Part shown: positions 14,401 to 27,414 of the stretch, in pieces
Position numbering within the stretch: position 1 is the stretch's first letter
Layout of the letters: every line of letters starts with the position of its first letter
DNA from: Himantopus leucocephalus
Taxonomy: Eukaryota > Chordata > Aves > Charadriiformes > Recurvirostridae
Length of the DNA stretch: 64,000 nt
Direction: 5' to 3'
Assembly (NCBI GenBank): GCA_003993805.1
Contig: RSEF01000005.1
Coordinates: forward strand, 11,944,429 to 12,008,428
Translations under genes and position numbers: made by a program
The notes under the pieces: model-generated
Told to the model about the DNA's origin: nothing
Databases searched by the model: none
The model's input: only the letters and a program-made list of their open reading frames with translations

Positions 14401-16344
14401 TCACTTTTTCTGGATGCCCCGTAGCCTTGATTTCTGCATGTTTGAAAAAACAACTTTTACCACAGAGATACAGGAAAAGCTATATCCTATTTGCTTTTCA
14501 AAAGGCATCGGATTTGACCTCTAGAACATAACATCTTAATTATACAGGACATCTGGCAATCCTATGAGGTTCAGTCTGCATTTTTCCCTCATCACAGAAA
14601 AAATATTAATGCATCAGCAGAAGCATTCTTTTTGGGTACAGTGATTATTGTTCAATATAGCACTACTGGCACTTGTTTTTGAAGTCTAAACTTGGTTCTG
14701 CTTGGCAGTGGCTTTCAGTATTGTCCAAGTGAAGACTGGTGTCTTCTCAAAGAAAAAATATTTTTGTTTTTTCTTATCTGTCAATCTGTCCACTTAAGTA
14801 GTCTCTGTTATCGTAATATTACAAAATGTGACTCACAAATTGCCTCTGAGTGGAAAAAAAAACCCCAAACGTGTCTGCAAGTTCCAAAAAGGGTGGTGCT
14901 TATGTGATTCTTTTTTGCAGTTTCTCAATTTAATACTAAATTTTAAGGAAATTATGTTGGGAATGTAAGCTCTTCAGGAAAAGAGGGCACATGTTGCCTT
15001 AAAAAAAATTAGAAACTCAAGAGGACAAAAAGTTTATATTATTGCCAGAAAGAATACCACAGCCAAGGGACATGGTGGTGGGCGCTTTCTAGAAGGTTTT
15101 TTCCAGCCAAAATAGTCTCCTTTTTTTTATGTATACAGCAGTTATTTTTCTTCCATATCCAAGATGTCCAACTGATGGAGTACGTAAACTTTTTCTATAA
15201 TTACTGACCAATCTTGTAGCTTCAGTGAACAAATATTTTATGTTTGACAGTCATTATACATAATCAGTCTAGAATAATGCCATAAAGAGGAATCACTGAA
15301 CATATGCTTGAGGAGTGAGATCATGGGCCCTTAGCTATCCACTGATGAATAAACGAAGCATTGTGTCCTCAAGCTCCCTGAAACATCCCCACAGGTTTGA
15401 AGTACTGTTTGGATATGGGACTTACCACTTTCCACATTCAAGGCTTTTCACGTTACAGTTCAGTGTAAAACTGTGGTGCCATATAGTTTTGGGAAACCTG
15501 AGGTACTTTTAAATTACCTAATGGCCATGTTGATAGATGTCTGAAATGAGAGTTGTGGTAAAAGGTTTTAAATATGTTTAGTTTTGTCTGCTGCAGCAGA
15601 TGAGGAATGGTTCATAATCTGCTGTTATCTGAGCTGGAGTAAAGGCAGGAGCAGCATTAGCTTCCTGTGGGCATCATCTGCCCAGTGCAGTAGCCTTAGC
15701 ACATTACTGATGAGTCCAGAGAGAGCATTAAGCTACTTGAGATACTTCATTTCTGGTATCTCCGATAATTTGTCAGAATGGTAGCTTGAAAATAGGATAC
15801 ATCCTTGGACCTTTAGAAGTTTCAAATGGTAACGCTGTTTGAAGTTAGTGTTCAGTAGTTGCATATAAGGTTGTGACCAGCATGGATATTATACTGTGGC
15901 GCTAGCCTCACTAATATCAGAAGCTCTGACCATTTTGAAGTAGGAAAGCTTTTCAGGAACTTCTTTGGGAAAGGCATTATTAGCCTGCTTCCAAAAAGGC
16001 TCATTCAATGATGAGAAAGCCATAGTGTAAACCATGTGGATCTAATAACTGTAAGCCATCAAGTAATTTATTTTTTTTTTTAAAACAATTTTGGATCAAT
16101 GCAACAAATAGTGGAAGAGGAATGGTGGAAGGAGGTATTGGAATTTTTTATCAAAATTAAGAAACTGATGATGGAGAAATCAGCCTGTAGGCTTTTTGTG
16201 TATATTTTCATAACTCTGGAAATATCTACTGGTTGCATTTGTTTTGTGTTTTAATAGCGAGTATTTATATACTCCCTTTTTTATTTCAAATTGTAATGCC
16301 TGGTATAGAAAAGCAAACAAGGCAAAAAGCTCCTATTCAAGCAA

Positions 16345-16371
16345 TGTGTGTGTGTGTATATATATATATAT
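16345..16371. repeat. (TG)n(TA)n microsatellite
   Basis: Compound dinucleotide tract, about six TG units followed by about seven TA units, then TCAGCAG. Likely length-polymorphic. Confidence 0.95.
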
Positions 16372-16616
16372 CAGCAGTGTGACCCCTTACATGGTATGTC
16401 CCTATCCACTCAAAAGATCATAACTAAGAAATCAATTTCTATCCTAATTCTAAAGTTGTTCAGTGTTTTCAGGTGTGGACATACAAGCAAATTATTATAA
16501 CTTTTCCACAAAATCATATGATGAAGCAAAAAATATTGGAACTTGCTCTAAAGTTTAAAAATCTGTTTGATCTCATCTGGGACTACAGACTTGTGCACCA
16601 TTCTTAATTGTGCAGT

Positions 16617-16716
16617 TCATAGAACCACACCATGGTTGAGGATGGATGGGACCTCTGGAGGTCACCTACTTCGACTCCCCTGCTCAGGCAGGGCCACCTA
16701 AAGCCAGTTGCCCCGG
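16617..16716 (-). mobile_element. CR1 3'-end fragment, reverse orientation
   Basis: About 100 bases, from tcatagaaccacaccatggtt through gatgggacctctggaggtca to agggccacctaaagccagtt, are the complement of a CR1 3' terminus. A short 5'-truncated copy in intron 1. Confidence 0.85.
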
Positions 16717-19700
16717 TAGCAAATGAGGGCCTGAACTGAATGTAGCTTTTTGTCTGGGAAAAATAACAATAGGAAAGCTATTCCTTTTGTGGATTTTTGT
16801 ATAAGAGGCAAAAGATTTTATTCTGTTCATTATTTCTTATGAGGATCAAACATAACATAGCTAGAAAAACTAGCTAAATATTTTCAATCGTTATTTTAAG
16901 AATTAATACTTTTTTGTTGTTGTTGCTCTATTTTAGGAAGATTGTGCAACTTAAAACATACAAAAGATATAGCTATAACTTGTAGATTTTTTAAAAAATA
17001 TATTGGCTATTACATTGAAAAACTGATAAAATTTATTCAACTGGTTTGCATTGAAATGTGATAGCAAGGCTTAAAATGTGTCATTGTAGAATAACGTTAA
17101 TTTCTAATGTAATATTTTTGACCTTCCGCTGTTTCTAGCACTTTGATTTTCTTGCAGATGTCTTTGTCATTGTTTAAATTCTTTAAACAGACAAGTACTC
17201 ATCAAGGGGGGGCAGGGGGTGTGTTTAAAAAAAAAAAAAGAGCTTGACATTATTATAAATAAAAAATATAAAAAATAATTCTTTAGTCATTTTATACACT
17301 TAAGTTGTATTGTTACATATGAATCATGTAACTTGCTTTTCACTTTTCAAGTTAAACTTGATCCTTACTCAAATGGACTTCATTATAAAAACTGCTATCT
17401 TACTCTTTCTATAGATTATACAAACCACATTTATATTGCATAAAAATGCATTTTCTTTTCTTTAGTTATTATACAAAATGATTATTTATGGGTTTAAACT
17501 GCCCATAAAATCAGAAGTACTGTGAAGTGGAATGGAAAGTTTCATAGCTGTGCCCTGATATGGCTGACTAAAGGTGTTTGTATGGCCCTCAAACACTTGT
17601 AGTATGTTAGTGTCTGACAAATGACTTCTTGTTTGTCTCAAATGGTCACTCGTCCATTTATACTTCATGATTCTATTACTGCCATTATGTTGTTAAGTAA
17701 ATGGCAGGCCTCAATATATATATTTCTGTCCTGTCAGGTTCACTTGCCATTCCTGTCAAGTGTTTATACTACATGTATAAATAATGAAGTAATAGCATGC
17801 CTGTAGGAGGTTTTTCTAAAGTCAGTTATTAGTTGGGTAAATCTTGTGTCATAAAAATTTGTAGAGTTATTATCTATCTAAATATTTTTTAAAGGTTTTG
17901 ATTGTTTTTGTTTCATTACTTAAAGGTGGCAAATGCGTTTGTAAGTATTGACAGTGCACCTTGTATCAAAACTTATTAAGACTTATAAAGCTAAATGTAG
18001 GATGGTACAAGTAACAAAACTGTACTATGGCCGAGGTCAGAGGCAGCTATTGTCCTTATCTGAATCCGAGGAGTAACTGCATGGCCTCAGCATTTCTGTG
18101 TGATACAGGGATAGAAAGATGGAGCAGTGGTAGGAGAGAAACTGCAGCTCCTTTACATCCCTTAAATGTTCCTGGGGAGGTTACCTGACACTTTATCATC
18201 TTTCACAATTTTGGCATTCTAGTTTCATGCAAAAGATAAATTTAACTGTTATCTTTCATTTTTTAAAAATTAGTAGTGCAGAAAGAACAATTCCTGTCGA
18301 GGAAGTATGTTTATTCAGTAAATAGTATTGGAGGTATAATACATGTTTTAGCTCAGTTTCCAACAGAAGTGAAGCTTGTATGATTCTGTCTTGCAGGCAG
18401 AAAGGTGCAGGAGAATGTTTGTGCTATCTGTATTTGCCTGTACATCTGTCCCCTCTTGCCTGCTAGCTTTTGAACCTGTTGCATCATTTCAAAAAAAGAT
18501 TAATAGAGGAGTAATCTTACTGATGATCCAGTTCCTCAAAGTTTTGGGATTGTAGGTATTAAGGATTTTGTTGTAAGCTTCTCTGTGAGCTCTGCTACTT
18601 GATAGAGATTACCTGTGGGAGAGAGACTTCACAAACATTTTAAGTGCAGGGCAATTTCAGTTTCAATTTAATTTTTTTAGTGTATTTTTTTTGACTGTTC
18701 CCATTTGCTTTTTTACCATACAATATTTCATTGAATGAATTTTGGAACACTCATACTGAGATTTTGGGTTTTAGCTTTCTTACTTTAATAGTGAGCCCTT
18801 TCTGAAAGATTTGCTAAAATTATGAGGAGCAGAATTCCTTTCTTTAAATCTTTAACTACATTGCAGGTACCAGGCAGTCAAGCAGGAGTTTCCCTTCTGC
18901 CTTGTTATCCTGAGGTTTCTAAAGATGTGGAGTTCTTTATGGTTCTGTCTTACTACAGCTTCTTTTCTGTTCTAAATATTTGCTTGCTACTTGTTGAACC
19001 AAGTAGTTTGCTTGAGTAGATGTATGACTGTTATGTACCTCTTTGAAGTTGTTCATATTGTTGGAATTAAAGTTTACTAAACTAATTTTGTTCTTATGAT
19101 TTCTAATATACTACTTTATTAAACGTAGTTATAATTATTTTTTGTTTGCTACAAGTGCAAACAAATTACTAGGCTTTATGAATAATTTTATCTATTTTGG
19201 GGGGGGAGGGAGAAGGTAAGAAGGTAGAGAGATGACTGATTTAGGCGACTCCCCAGTTTTTCTCATTTTGAAACCAAAATGAAACTTCTATACACTTACT
19301 TGGGGAAGTAATGTTGGGATAAGGCTTGTAACAGAGGTATAGTTGTATTCACTTTAGAATATCTTCTTCTGTAGTGATGGTTGCCAAGCAGTGATACTGT
19401 AATAATATTTTGGCAAACAACTATTCCTGGTATGTTAGGAAACAAAACAGAAAACCACCACCAAATAAGGCATATTTACATGCTTAATAATGCTTCTGTT
19501 TTGATTTTTCTATTATGCATGTGGATTAGTGTGTGTTCCCTTATAAACCTAGAGATAGTCTCCTGACACGCAGTTCTTTCGGTTAATCTGTCAAAATACA
19601 ATGTATGGACTCATTTTTTTAGCGCTAACAGTCTGACTTTTTCCTGGTGAAGAGAAGGCTCCCCAGAGACTGAAACGTGTAGACGTTAATTTTCATATAT

Positions 19701-22042
19701 TTTGACAAATAGTGAAAACTTGCTGTGAACAAGAGAGCATTGAAAAAATTAATTTGATAGAATACGACTGTCAAAACTTACTCAGATGTGCTCAGCTTGA
19801 ATCTTGCTTGCTATCTGCCAACTTGGCTGCTTTTCAGTTCATGGCTGGGGAGAATTTCTTTATTACATTCTTAAACCATTAATTTTTTTAAGGAAAAAAA
19901 AAAATATATGAAACTCAGATGGTAATATTTGAAAGAAGACCATAGAAATAATCTTTGTTTTAATTCCCTCACACAGGTAGGGTAAAATAATGTCACTTGT
20001 GTAAATAATTATTGGCGCTCTCTTCTTGAATAAGTATCCTCTGCTTTTTGAATGAAAGGTAGCATTGCACGACTCTTGCGATTTAAACAATTATTTAAGA
20101 TATCTTCCTGCAATTTAAATATTGTCATTTGGTTTCATGTTTTTAAAAAAGCTTGCTAGCTTCAAGGTGAAATTTAATTTCCCACTTTATCTTGAGTAAA
20201 AGCTGATAAGAAGGAAAGATCAGGTGGTGCTGCAGCATCCGTACACTGTAGCTGAATGCTGAGAGTTCCTTCAGGCTTTCTCATACTCTGTCAGCCCTAT
20301 TCTGAGCCCCAAGACTCAAAAATGCTTGCATAATTGGGTACTGTTTTGTGACTTATTAATTGCTCTCTTGGGTATATAGTTGCATGTGAGCCAGATTGGC
20401 TACTTTCCCAGCTTGCATCACTGGCAGCTGTTTTGCTTGGGGCAGATGGCTTGTAAGAGAAGCACCCATAAATTAGGGTATTGCTACTTTTTTCAAAGCA
20501 TTCTGTGAGAGAGAACCCGATGAGATGATGTTTCAAAGTGTTTTTTGTACACCCTGCTAAACTTCTTTATAAGTGTCTAAATAGCACGTTTTACAGTTAT
20601 CTCTATTTTTTAGAAGATTTTTAGGGCAGTACAGACACCTACAAAAGTAGTCATCATGAAAATGTTAAATTCTATTAAGAACCATTGGTGATGTTTTCTA
20701 TACGAAAGAAGGTTCTGAAAAAAGAATTCATATCAGAGAGAGGAAAGAGCCTTAATGCCCTTATATAATGAGAATAAGAGCATTTTTAAGGGCAGTAGCT
20801 AGAGAGGAAATAGAATAGTATACAATAGGAAAACTTCAATGGGCTGCTCAAGTGTTTTAGGCATATTTGTGTGTAACGTTTTTCTTCTGGACTTTGTGCT
20901 CACAGTTCCCATACAGAAGAAAACTACTTCTAAGGAGTAGTATGAGACTTCTGCGATTTCCTTGTAGTTAAGAATTCTGTTATTGTGCTTCTCCATCCAT
21001 TCTGTAGGTGTACACATATTACTGCTTTGGAGACTGGAAAATTTCTTGCATGAGCAGGATCCATGGACACATACACCCACACCACCCTTGCCTTTCTGTG
21101 TGCCTCCACATCAGCATAAACCAAAAATCTCATCCTAGAATCATCCTTTCTTAAAACTACATAGCAATTTTAAGCCAGAACAGCTTACTATTGTTGTCTG
21201 TTTATTCTTTTCTTTCTGTACTGCTGTATTTTGTTAAATTACTTTTGGTTTTCTCTATTTTGTGCCTCAAAGATTCTTCTTTACTGTTGACCATGCCTAC
21301 AATCCTCCAGTGGTTGTTAAGGACCACCTTTATGATAGAGACTGCTTCTGAAATTCATGTCTCTGTGTACATCTTTGCAATAAGGCATGCATTTGAGGAA
21401 TGTGATATTTGATTTAGACTCATACTCCAGGAAATAAAGGATTATTAGAGGAATTATCTATAATTTCCTTCAGTGAAGTTCTAAGCTTTCATGCTACGGT
21501 GGCAAGTTGGGAAGTTTTCTAAATGTAACTCGGGCCCAGTTAGGACGTGCTATAAAGGAGGGAATAATAGGTTCTGAAAAAGTATTGGTCTCTAACCAAA
21601 TTTAGCTTGGAGGAAATTTTTCCTTCTTCCCTGGGGAAACAATCCTCTTCGGTTGAACTGTGTAAGGGCTTTTGATCTACAATATCGGTCCAAGCCGCCT
21701 TTGTACATGGACTACTGTTAAATCTCTGTGTTTCGTTGCCTTTTTGCCCTACTGTGAAGAAGTACTTGAGAACAGCTCTACTTACAAACTGGCCACAGAA
21801 CCAAAGTCTGTCTGTCTTTATCGTGCTACTTTTTATAAATAATCTTTCATTTAGAACATTTAAATAGTTCAGCTTTTGTGGTTATGACAAGTGGCTGTTG
21901 ATTCTCCCTGCCCCCAATATTTTTAATTTGCTTGAAATGCAAGATTTGTTCGTTTTACTACTGAGAGAAAATGCTGAAATGTAACAGTGGTCTTTCTGCT
22001 TTGCTAAACTTGTTATATAATTCATCTTTGTATGTGCAAAAG

Positions 22043-22089
22043 ATCACAGGATCACAGAATGGTAGGGGTTGGAAGGGACCTTTGGAGAT
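22043..22089 (-). mobile_element. CR1 3'-end fragment truncated by an assembly gap
   Basis: gatcacaggatcacagaatgg and ggttggaagggacctttgga are the complement of the CR1 3' end. The match stops at the N run, and nothing after the gap looks like CR1, so the body of the element is hidden in or lost at the gap. Confidence 0.85.
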
Positions 22090-22189
22090 NNNNNNNNNNN
22101 NNNNNNNNNNNNNNNNNNNNNNNNNNNNNNNNNNNNNNNNNNNNNNNNNNNNNNNNNNNNNNNNNNNNNNNNNNNNNNNNNNNNNNNNN
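22090..22189. other. Assembly gap (100 N)
   Basis: Exactly 100 N, the usual placeholder for a gap of unknown length. It begins inside a CR1 element. Reading frames that cross it are meaningless. Confidence 0.99.
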
Positions 22190-25000
22190 AAAGATTCCCT
22201 TGCATCTTCTAGACAGATGGATCCCATCCCTCTCTGTACTGTAGGTATGTGCATATTCTTTCCAAGGAGAGAATGAAGTTGGAATCTGAAGATAGATATA
22301 AATTATATCTTGCTGTAAGTGTTCAGAATTATTTTTTTAAATAACATTAATTTTGGAAGGATGGGTTTTCTGTGCTTCCACATAGTCCATAGAGATGAGG
22401 TGACTTAGAGCACTCCTAGTTAGGCTACATATGAAATAATCTAGACCAAATATTTAAAACATTCATTCACATGTACTCTCTTTCAACTCTTTGAAACTTC
22501 AACTCAAGCTCTTTCAAATTAGCTTTATGAAAAGACCCAGACATTATGATAAAAAAATAGGCTTTACAGTAAACCAGTTGGTAGTTATGGGATGGGTGCA
22601 GAAATCACTACAATCTGTTCTGTCCTATGTAAGTAAAGAATAAAATTAGTCCCTTTGGGCCTAATATTTCATAACTTTGTGTGTATCCTGTTTTATCTTG
22701 TGCTGTTAAAGCTTATCCTGGCTGCATTTACTTCTTCAGTGTTAGAAGATACTTTCAGCAATTGGTGGCATAATGGAAGCACAGGAAACACAGGCAACTG
22801 CCATCACAGAGCTCCAAAGAAGTGTATCCTGCCTATTTGTATTAACCTGGAGTTAGTAATAGGTCATTAATGAGCATTACCATTTCTGACTGATGCCTGC
22901 CTAACCACCTTCACTGACCAAGAAAGCACCACTGCATAGGTAGACCTGGAAGGGTTCAGATCATAATGCTCTGAAGGAGAGAGGGGGTTGAAATAAAGGC
23001 ACACTGTTGTGTGGTTTTGGGTTTTTTTTCTTGTAAAAATGTGAAAGCAGGAAAAAAAATCAATAAAGGCTGCTGGCAATTTTCAGGTGAGTTGTGTTTG
23101 TTTATTTTTTTAAAGTCTATCTTCCTCAAAGTTTGGGAGAGTTTTTTGGTTTGGGTGTTTGTTTTTCCTGCCATCTGCTTCCTGCTGACTGATCTCTGGG
23201 TCAGAATCCCTGGTAATATGTATGGCAATTAGCCTGTGTCTTGCTGATCTAATTGCCCTTACAGGCCAGCTGCCTGTCCCTGACAGAAACAAAAGCAAAA
23301 AAGTTAGACAATATGAACAGACAGATTGAAAGGAGAGGATTAAAAAAAAAAAAAGGAAAGGCCAAAAAGGTAACATCAAAGAAATCATTCCTTCTTTCCA
23401 TATATTTCAGACACGGTTCTGTCAATCTGTTTTTTCATTTCTGAATTTATGGCTCACTGACTTTAATCTTTTGTTTGAAACATTTGATCTGTAAAGCATC
23501 TTTATTTTCAATAGCATCCGTGACATGTAAACTTACATGTCAGTGATTTTCTTTCCAATTCCACTAGCATAAATAGACCTTTTTTATATAAATTTTGTTT
23601 ATTTCTGTCTTAAATACAGATTATTTGCTATACTATAGTTGGAGTGAAGAAATAAATATTCTGTATCTACTTACCACTACTTTTCAGGGGATTAAGATGT
23701 TGGTTATTTTGGTTATCCTTACTTCAAAACCATTACTGCTTGAATATGCGAATAAAAGCAGTTTAACCTTACATTATGCTATTTGCAGTTGGGCAAAGAA
23801 AATGCTATAGTGATAGACATGAAGAAATCTAGCATGGTTGAAAAGAAAAAAATACCCTTCACTTGAAGATTTGCTGTTCTCCACTTTCCCTGTCACAGGA
23901 CCATCTTTATTTCAGAGGACGTGTAAACTTACATTTAAAAACTGTTCTTTCAGGGTATTTGATCCAGTACAGTGGAATGTGCTAATATGATCATCAGCCA
24001 TCACCATCAAATTAAAAAATAAGCAATTATGTAGATAGAGCAGATCATGGACCTGTGTATGACAATCTGAGCAGTCAGTAAAATGCATTTAAAATATGAA
24101 ATAATCCTTTTGAAAGAAAAAAAGCAAGTTAAGTAATGGTAATTTAGAATCTCACCAGAATATTAGTTCTTCCTTATTTCTCTCCTCCTCTCTCTCAAGC
24201 TGCTGCGCTCATCTAGTTTCTCTCCAAGCAGTAATAGTAAAATTATTGGAAAATAAAGAACGGGGAAAGAACTGAACTTTATTTTATTTACAACTGTAAT
24301 TAGTAATAAACACCTTTTAATTTAAAATTTCAAATACAGCTTCTGAAAGTCACTAGCTAGTTTTAAGGAAAGTGCTAATCTCAAGAATTCTTACACATTT
24401 TCTGAATTTGGGTTCTTTTAAGCTATATGGTGCTCCAGTGTTCAGTTTAGAGGTGTATACCGTTTGCCTTTTAAAGCAGCTATAGTTACAGTTGTGACAG
24501 GGCCCGTCATCCTCAGGTTACACTTGCAATTCACTCTGATCTTCAAAAAGTAGGTTCTAATTGGATGTGCTGATAATAGATTCATCAATGTGTTTGTTTA
24601 GTTTGTTGATAGCTTGCTTCAGTTTTGTGTTTATTTTAATATTTTATGTTGCATTCTATTGCTTGGAGAACTGTGCAGCTGGAAGTGCTGCTCTTCTCCT
24701 TATTTGTCACTATTGAACCTTCCTGATTATTTTTAGTTACCAGCTTGATATTCACATTTTGAAAGAGTAAAGAGAAATAAAGTTGAGGTGCTTTAAATGA
24801 AAAAGCAAAAGTTCTGTAGCTTACTTTTTCAATAGATTTTCTGAGCATTATGCAAGATGATATTTTAGTGTGTTTCTTCATTTATTTTGTTGTGTCAGTT
24901 TGCTGATGCTCTAGTATGACAGAGATAATACTGTTCGTGCAATGATATGTTTTAAGAAACTCTCATAATGTGATTACTTTGTATACCATTTCTGTAGAGT

Positions 25001-25073
25001 TTGTGTGTATACACGTATGTATGTGTTTGTGTGTACAAACATGTATATACACGTACATACATACGTATATATA
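25001..25073. repeat. TGTA/TACA-rich imperfect microsatellite
   Basis: Runs of TGTG, TATG, TACA and CGTA in alternating purine-pyrimidine order, partly self-complementary (TGTATAC...GTATACA type). Could extrude hairpins; probably a decayed tetranucleotide repeat. Confidence 0.8.
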
Positions 25074-25599
25074 AAGTCTGAAAAGGAAATGTAATAGAGG
25101 TTTTCCAAGCTCTTTGATCTGTCTTGTTTTTAAGTTTTGAAGAAGGTACATAGTTATTAGTGGAGGAGGGCTGGATCGTTAGTGTCAGTTATTCACCAAA
25201 TGGAACAAATGGATTAAGTCATATTTGCTGTAATATAAACAAATCTGGTGGATAGTGTATTTCTTTTTAACCATATTTCTTTTAAAGGGGATGGCTGGGT
25301 AATGTGGAACTCTCTGGAGGGAGCGGGAGACTGCTGCTGCTCTTGGGAGCTTCTTGGGTGGGGGAAAGAGGAGAAGCTTCCAGACTACAAGAGTGGAGGA
25401 AGATTGAGATTTACAGAAAGGAGCTGGAGACCTGTAGTTCAAAGACAGGTGGATAAGAGAAGCAACTCCATAACCAGGCCTCAGACGAAGCTTTCCAAGG
25501 ATACAAAAGGATAGTACAGTTTGCTGCAACTAGGAAAATTGCTAAGATGGGTCCAATTTTATAATTACTCATTTTACGTTAATTGGAGATGACCTCAAA

Positions 25600-26760
25600 C
25601 TCATCCACCCAAACCAGGCTTTTTATCTTCAACAACAGTCAGTAGTAGCATTTGTTTCAGAAGTGGTTTTTTTCCCCTCTGGGGTTCTCTGCCATGTTTT
25701 GTCAAATTACAGTTTGGACCATCCTTAGCTAGAGGATATGTCTGGTCTGTGGCGAGTAGCCATAGATTGATCAGTCTCTGTGAACATTTTTTAACATCTT
25801 TGGATACGTTTAGTTTCTGTAAAAATCTGCAGCAATGACTGCAGCAATTTAATTATGTAGTGTGTGAGAAATACCTACTTTGGCTTGCTTTAACCTTCCT
25901 GCCAGATAATCTAATTACACGGCCCTCATTCATGTGCTTGTGAACAGTACTGACTAACCATTCTGTATTTACTGTCTCTATAACATTGGTAACTATAGAG
26001 CGCTGTTATAACCCTCTGTTTTCCTTGTGCTTGAGGGGTCCCAGTCTGTATAGCTCCTTACAGTAGAAGCTGCTCCGTATCTTTGATTTCTCTTACTATT
26101 TTGTCCGTTTTTATTTCTTCTATGCTTCTATATCTACATGCAGCACTCAGACTGTGGGTGTAGCATGGATTTATGCAGTGACACTGTTTCTTCTGTATTG
26201 TTTGTTCTTCCTTTTCTAACTATTTCAGTTAACATCTTTGAGAATTGGGCTGATGCAAATGACTTCAAGATCTCTTTCCTGGTTACTGTTGATGTAATAT
26301 GAGCCCAGCTTTCTATATAGTTTAAAATTTTATTTTTGTTCTCAGTATTTACTCATTAGTTAGTACTGAATTGCAGCAATAACTTATTCACTATTTACTT
26401 TCTATATTCAGATCTTTTGATGCTTTTTCACAATCAGCTCTATTTCTGACTATCCTCGGGAATTTTGTGTCATCAGTGCATGTTGACACTTCAGACTTCT
26501 ATTGCCTTTTCAATTCATTTTGAGTGGGTTGATTAAGATAGATCCCAGCTTGAATCTTTGAGGAAGTCTCTGTTGGCAATTTTTTCCTTTTTGTGAACTT
26601 TCTACTCTTATTCTTTACTTTCTGTGTTTTAACAAATTGCTAATCTAGAGGAGAGCCACCCCTACATTCCCATGTAAATGTGATTTCTTCAGGAGCATTA
26701 AGGGGAGACTGTGTCAAAGTTTTGGGGTTTTTTTAATTTGTTTTATTTTGTCTTGAATCA
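25600..26760 (-). mobile_element. Ancient CR1/L3-like LINE fragment, reverse orientation
   Basis: Diverged text keeps the order of landmarks of old amniote CR1 copies read on the complementary strand: 'gcagtgacactgtttcttct', 'atgacttcaagatctctttcc', 'cacaatcagctctatttctga', 'gaattttgtgtcatcagtgca', 'agatcccagc..ttgaggaag' and 'aacaaattgctaatct'. The best part is 26130-26700; the left border is uncertain. No open frame survives. Confidence 0.6.
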
Positions 26761-27395
26761 AAGTATGCTGACTGACTTGTTCACTTTTATTGGCGCGTGC
26801 AGTCTGCTTCAAAGGGGTCCAGGAGTTTTGTTGGGCATGGTATCCATGTATGAAAATTGTATTGATTTTTGTCAATGTTTCATTTAAATGGTGCATCTAT
26901 AAATTCATTTTGTGGGGTTTCTTCCCCACCCCCACCCTGTTTTTGTCCATTTCCTCTGACAGTTTCCCCACATTCTTCTGGATCCCTTTAAAAGCTGATG
27001 TTATAGCTGCTAGTTTCTAGTCCTGTTGTACAAGACACAACTTGTGATTGGTTATGCCACATTGTACAGATTTTACTCCTTTGAAGGTTACTATAATAAA
27101 ATCTTATCTTTCATGTGTTGGATCACGCATGATTAAATATTTGATTATTTATTTTGGCCAGTCTATCTCCTAGTTTAGTTTGTATGTGCTTTACAAGGGT
27201 ATTTGACTAATATGTACATTTTGAATTTTGTAAGTTAACTGATACATTAAAAATACTTAAATAGGTAAAAAATTCTAAAAGCTACATTTCAGCGTAAAGA
27301 TAGTAATTAAATGCTGTAGAAGATATTTGTTGTATGTATTAATTTTAGAATGAAATGTATAGTTCCTGTAATGGAAAACCCCTTTATTTTTAAAG

Positions 27396-27414
27396 NAAAA
27401 AAAAAAAAAAAAAA
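27396..27414. repeat. Lone N followed by poly(A)
   Basis: A single N at 27396 is followed by about 18 A. Such a lone N beside a homopolymer is typical of a closed gap or unresolved homopolymer length. Confidence 0.9.

Noticed and set aside
19640..19680. gaagagaaggctccccagaga, resembling a phrase from CR1
   Set aside because: Only about 20 bases match and the neighbouring sequence does not continue as CR1.
21958..22276. Open frames spanning the 100-N gap
   Set aside because: Most of each translation is unknown residues; the visible ends are CR1 and flanking intron sequence.
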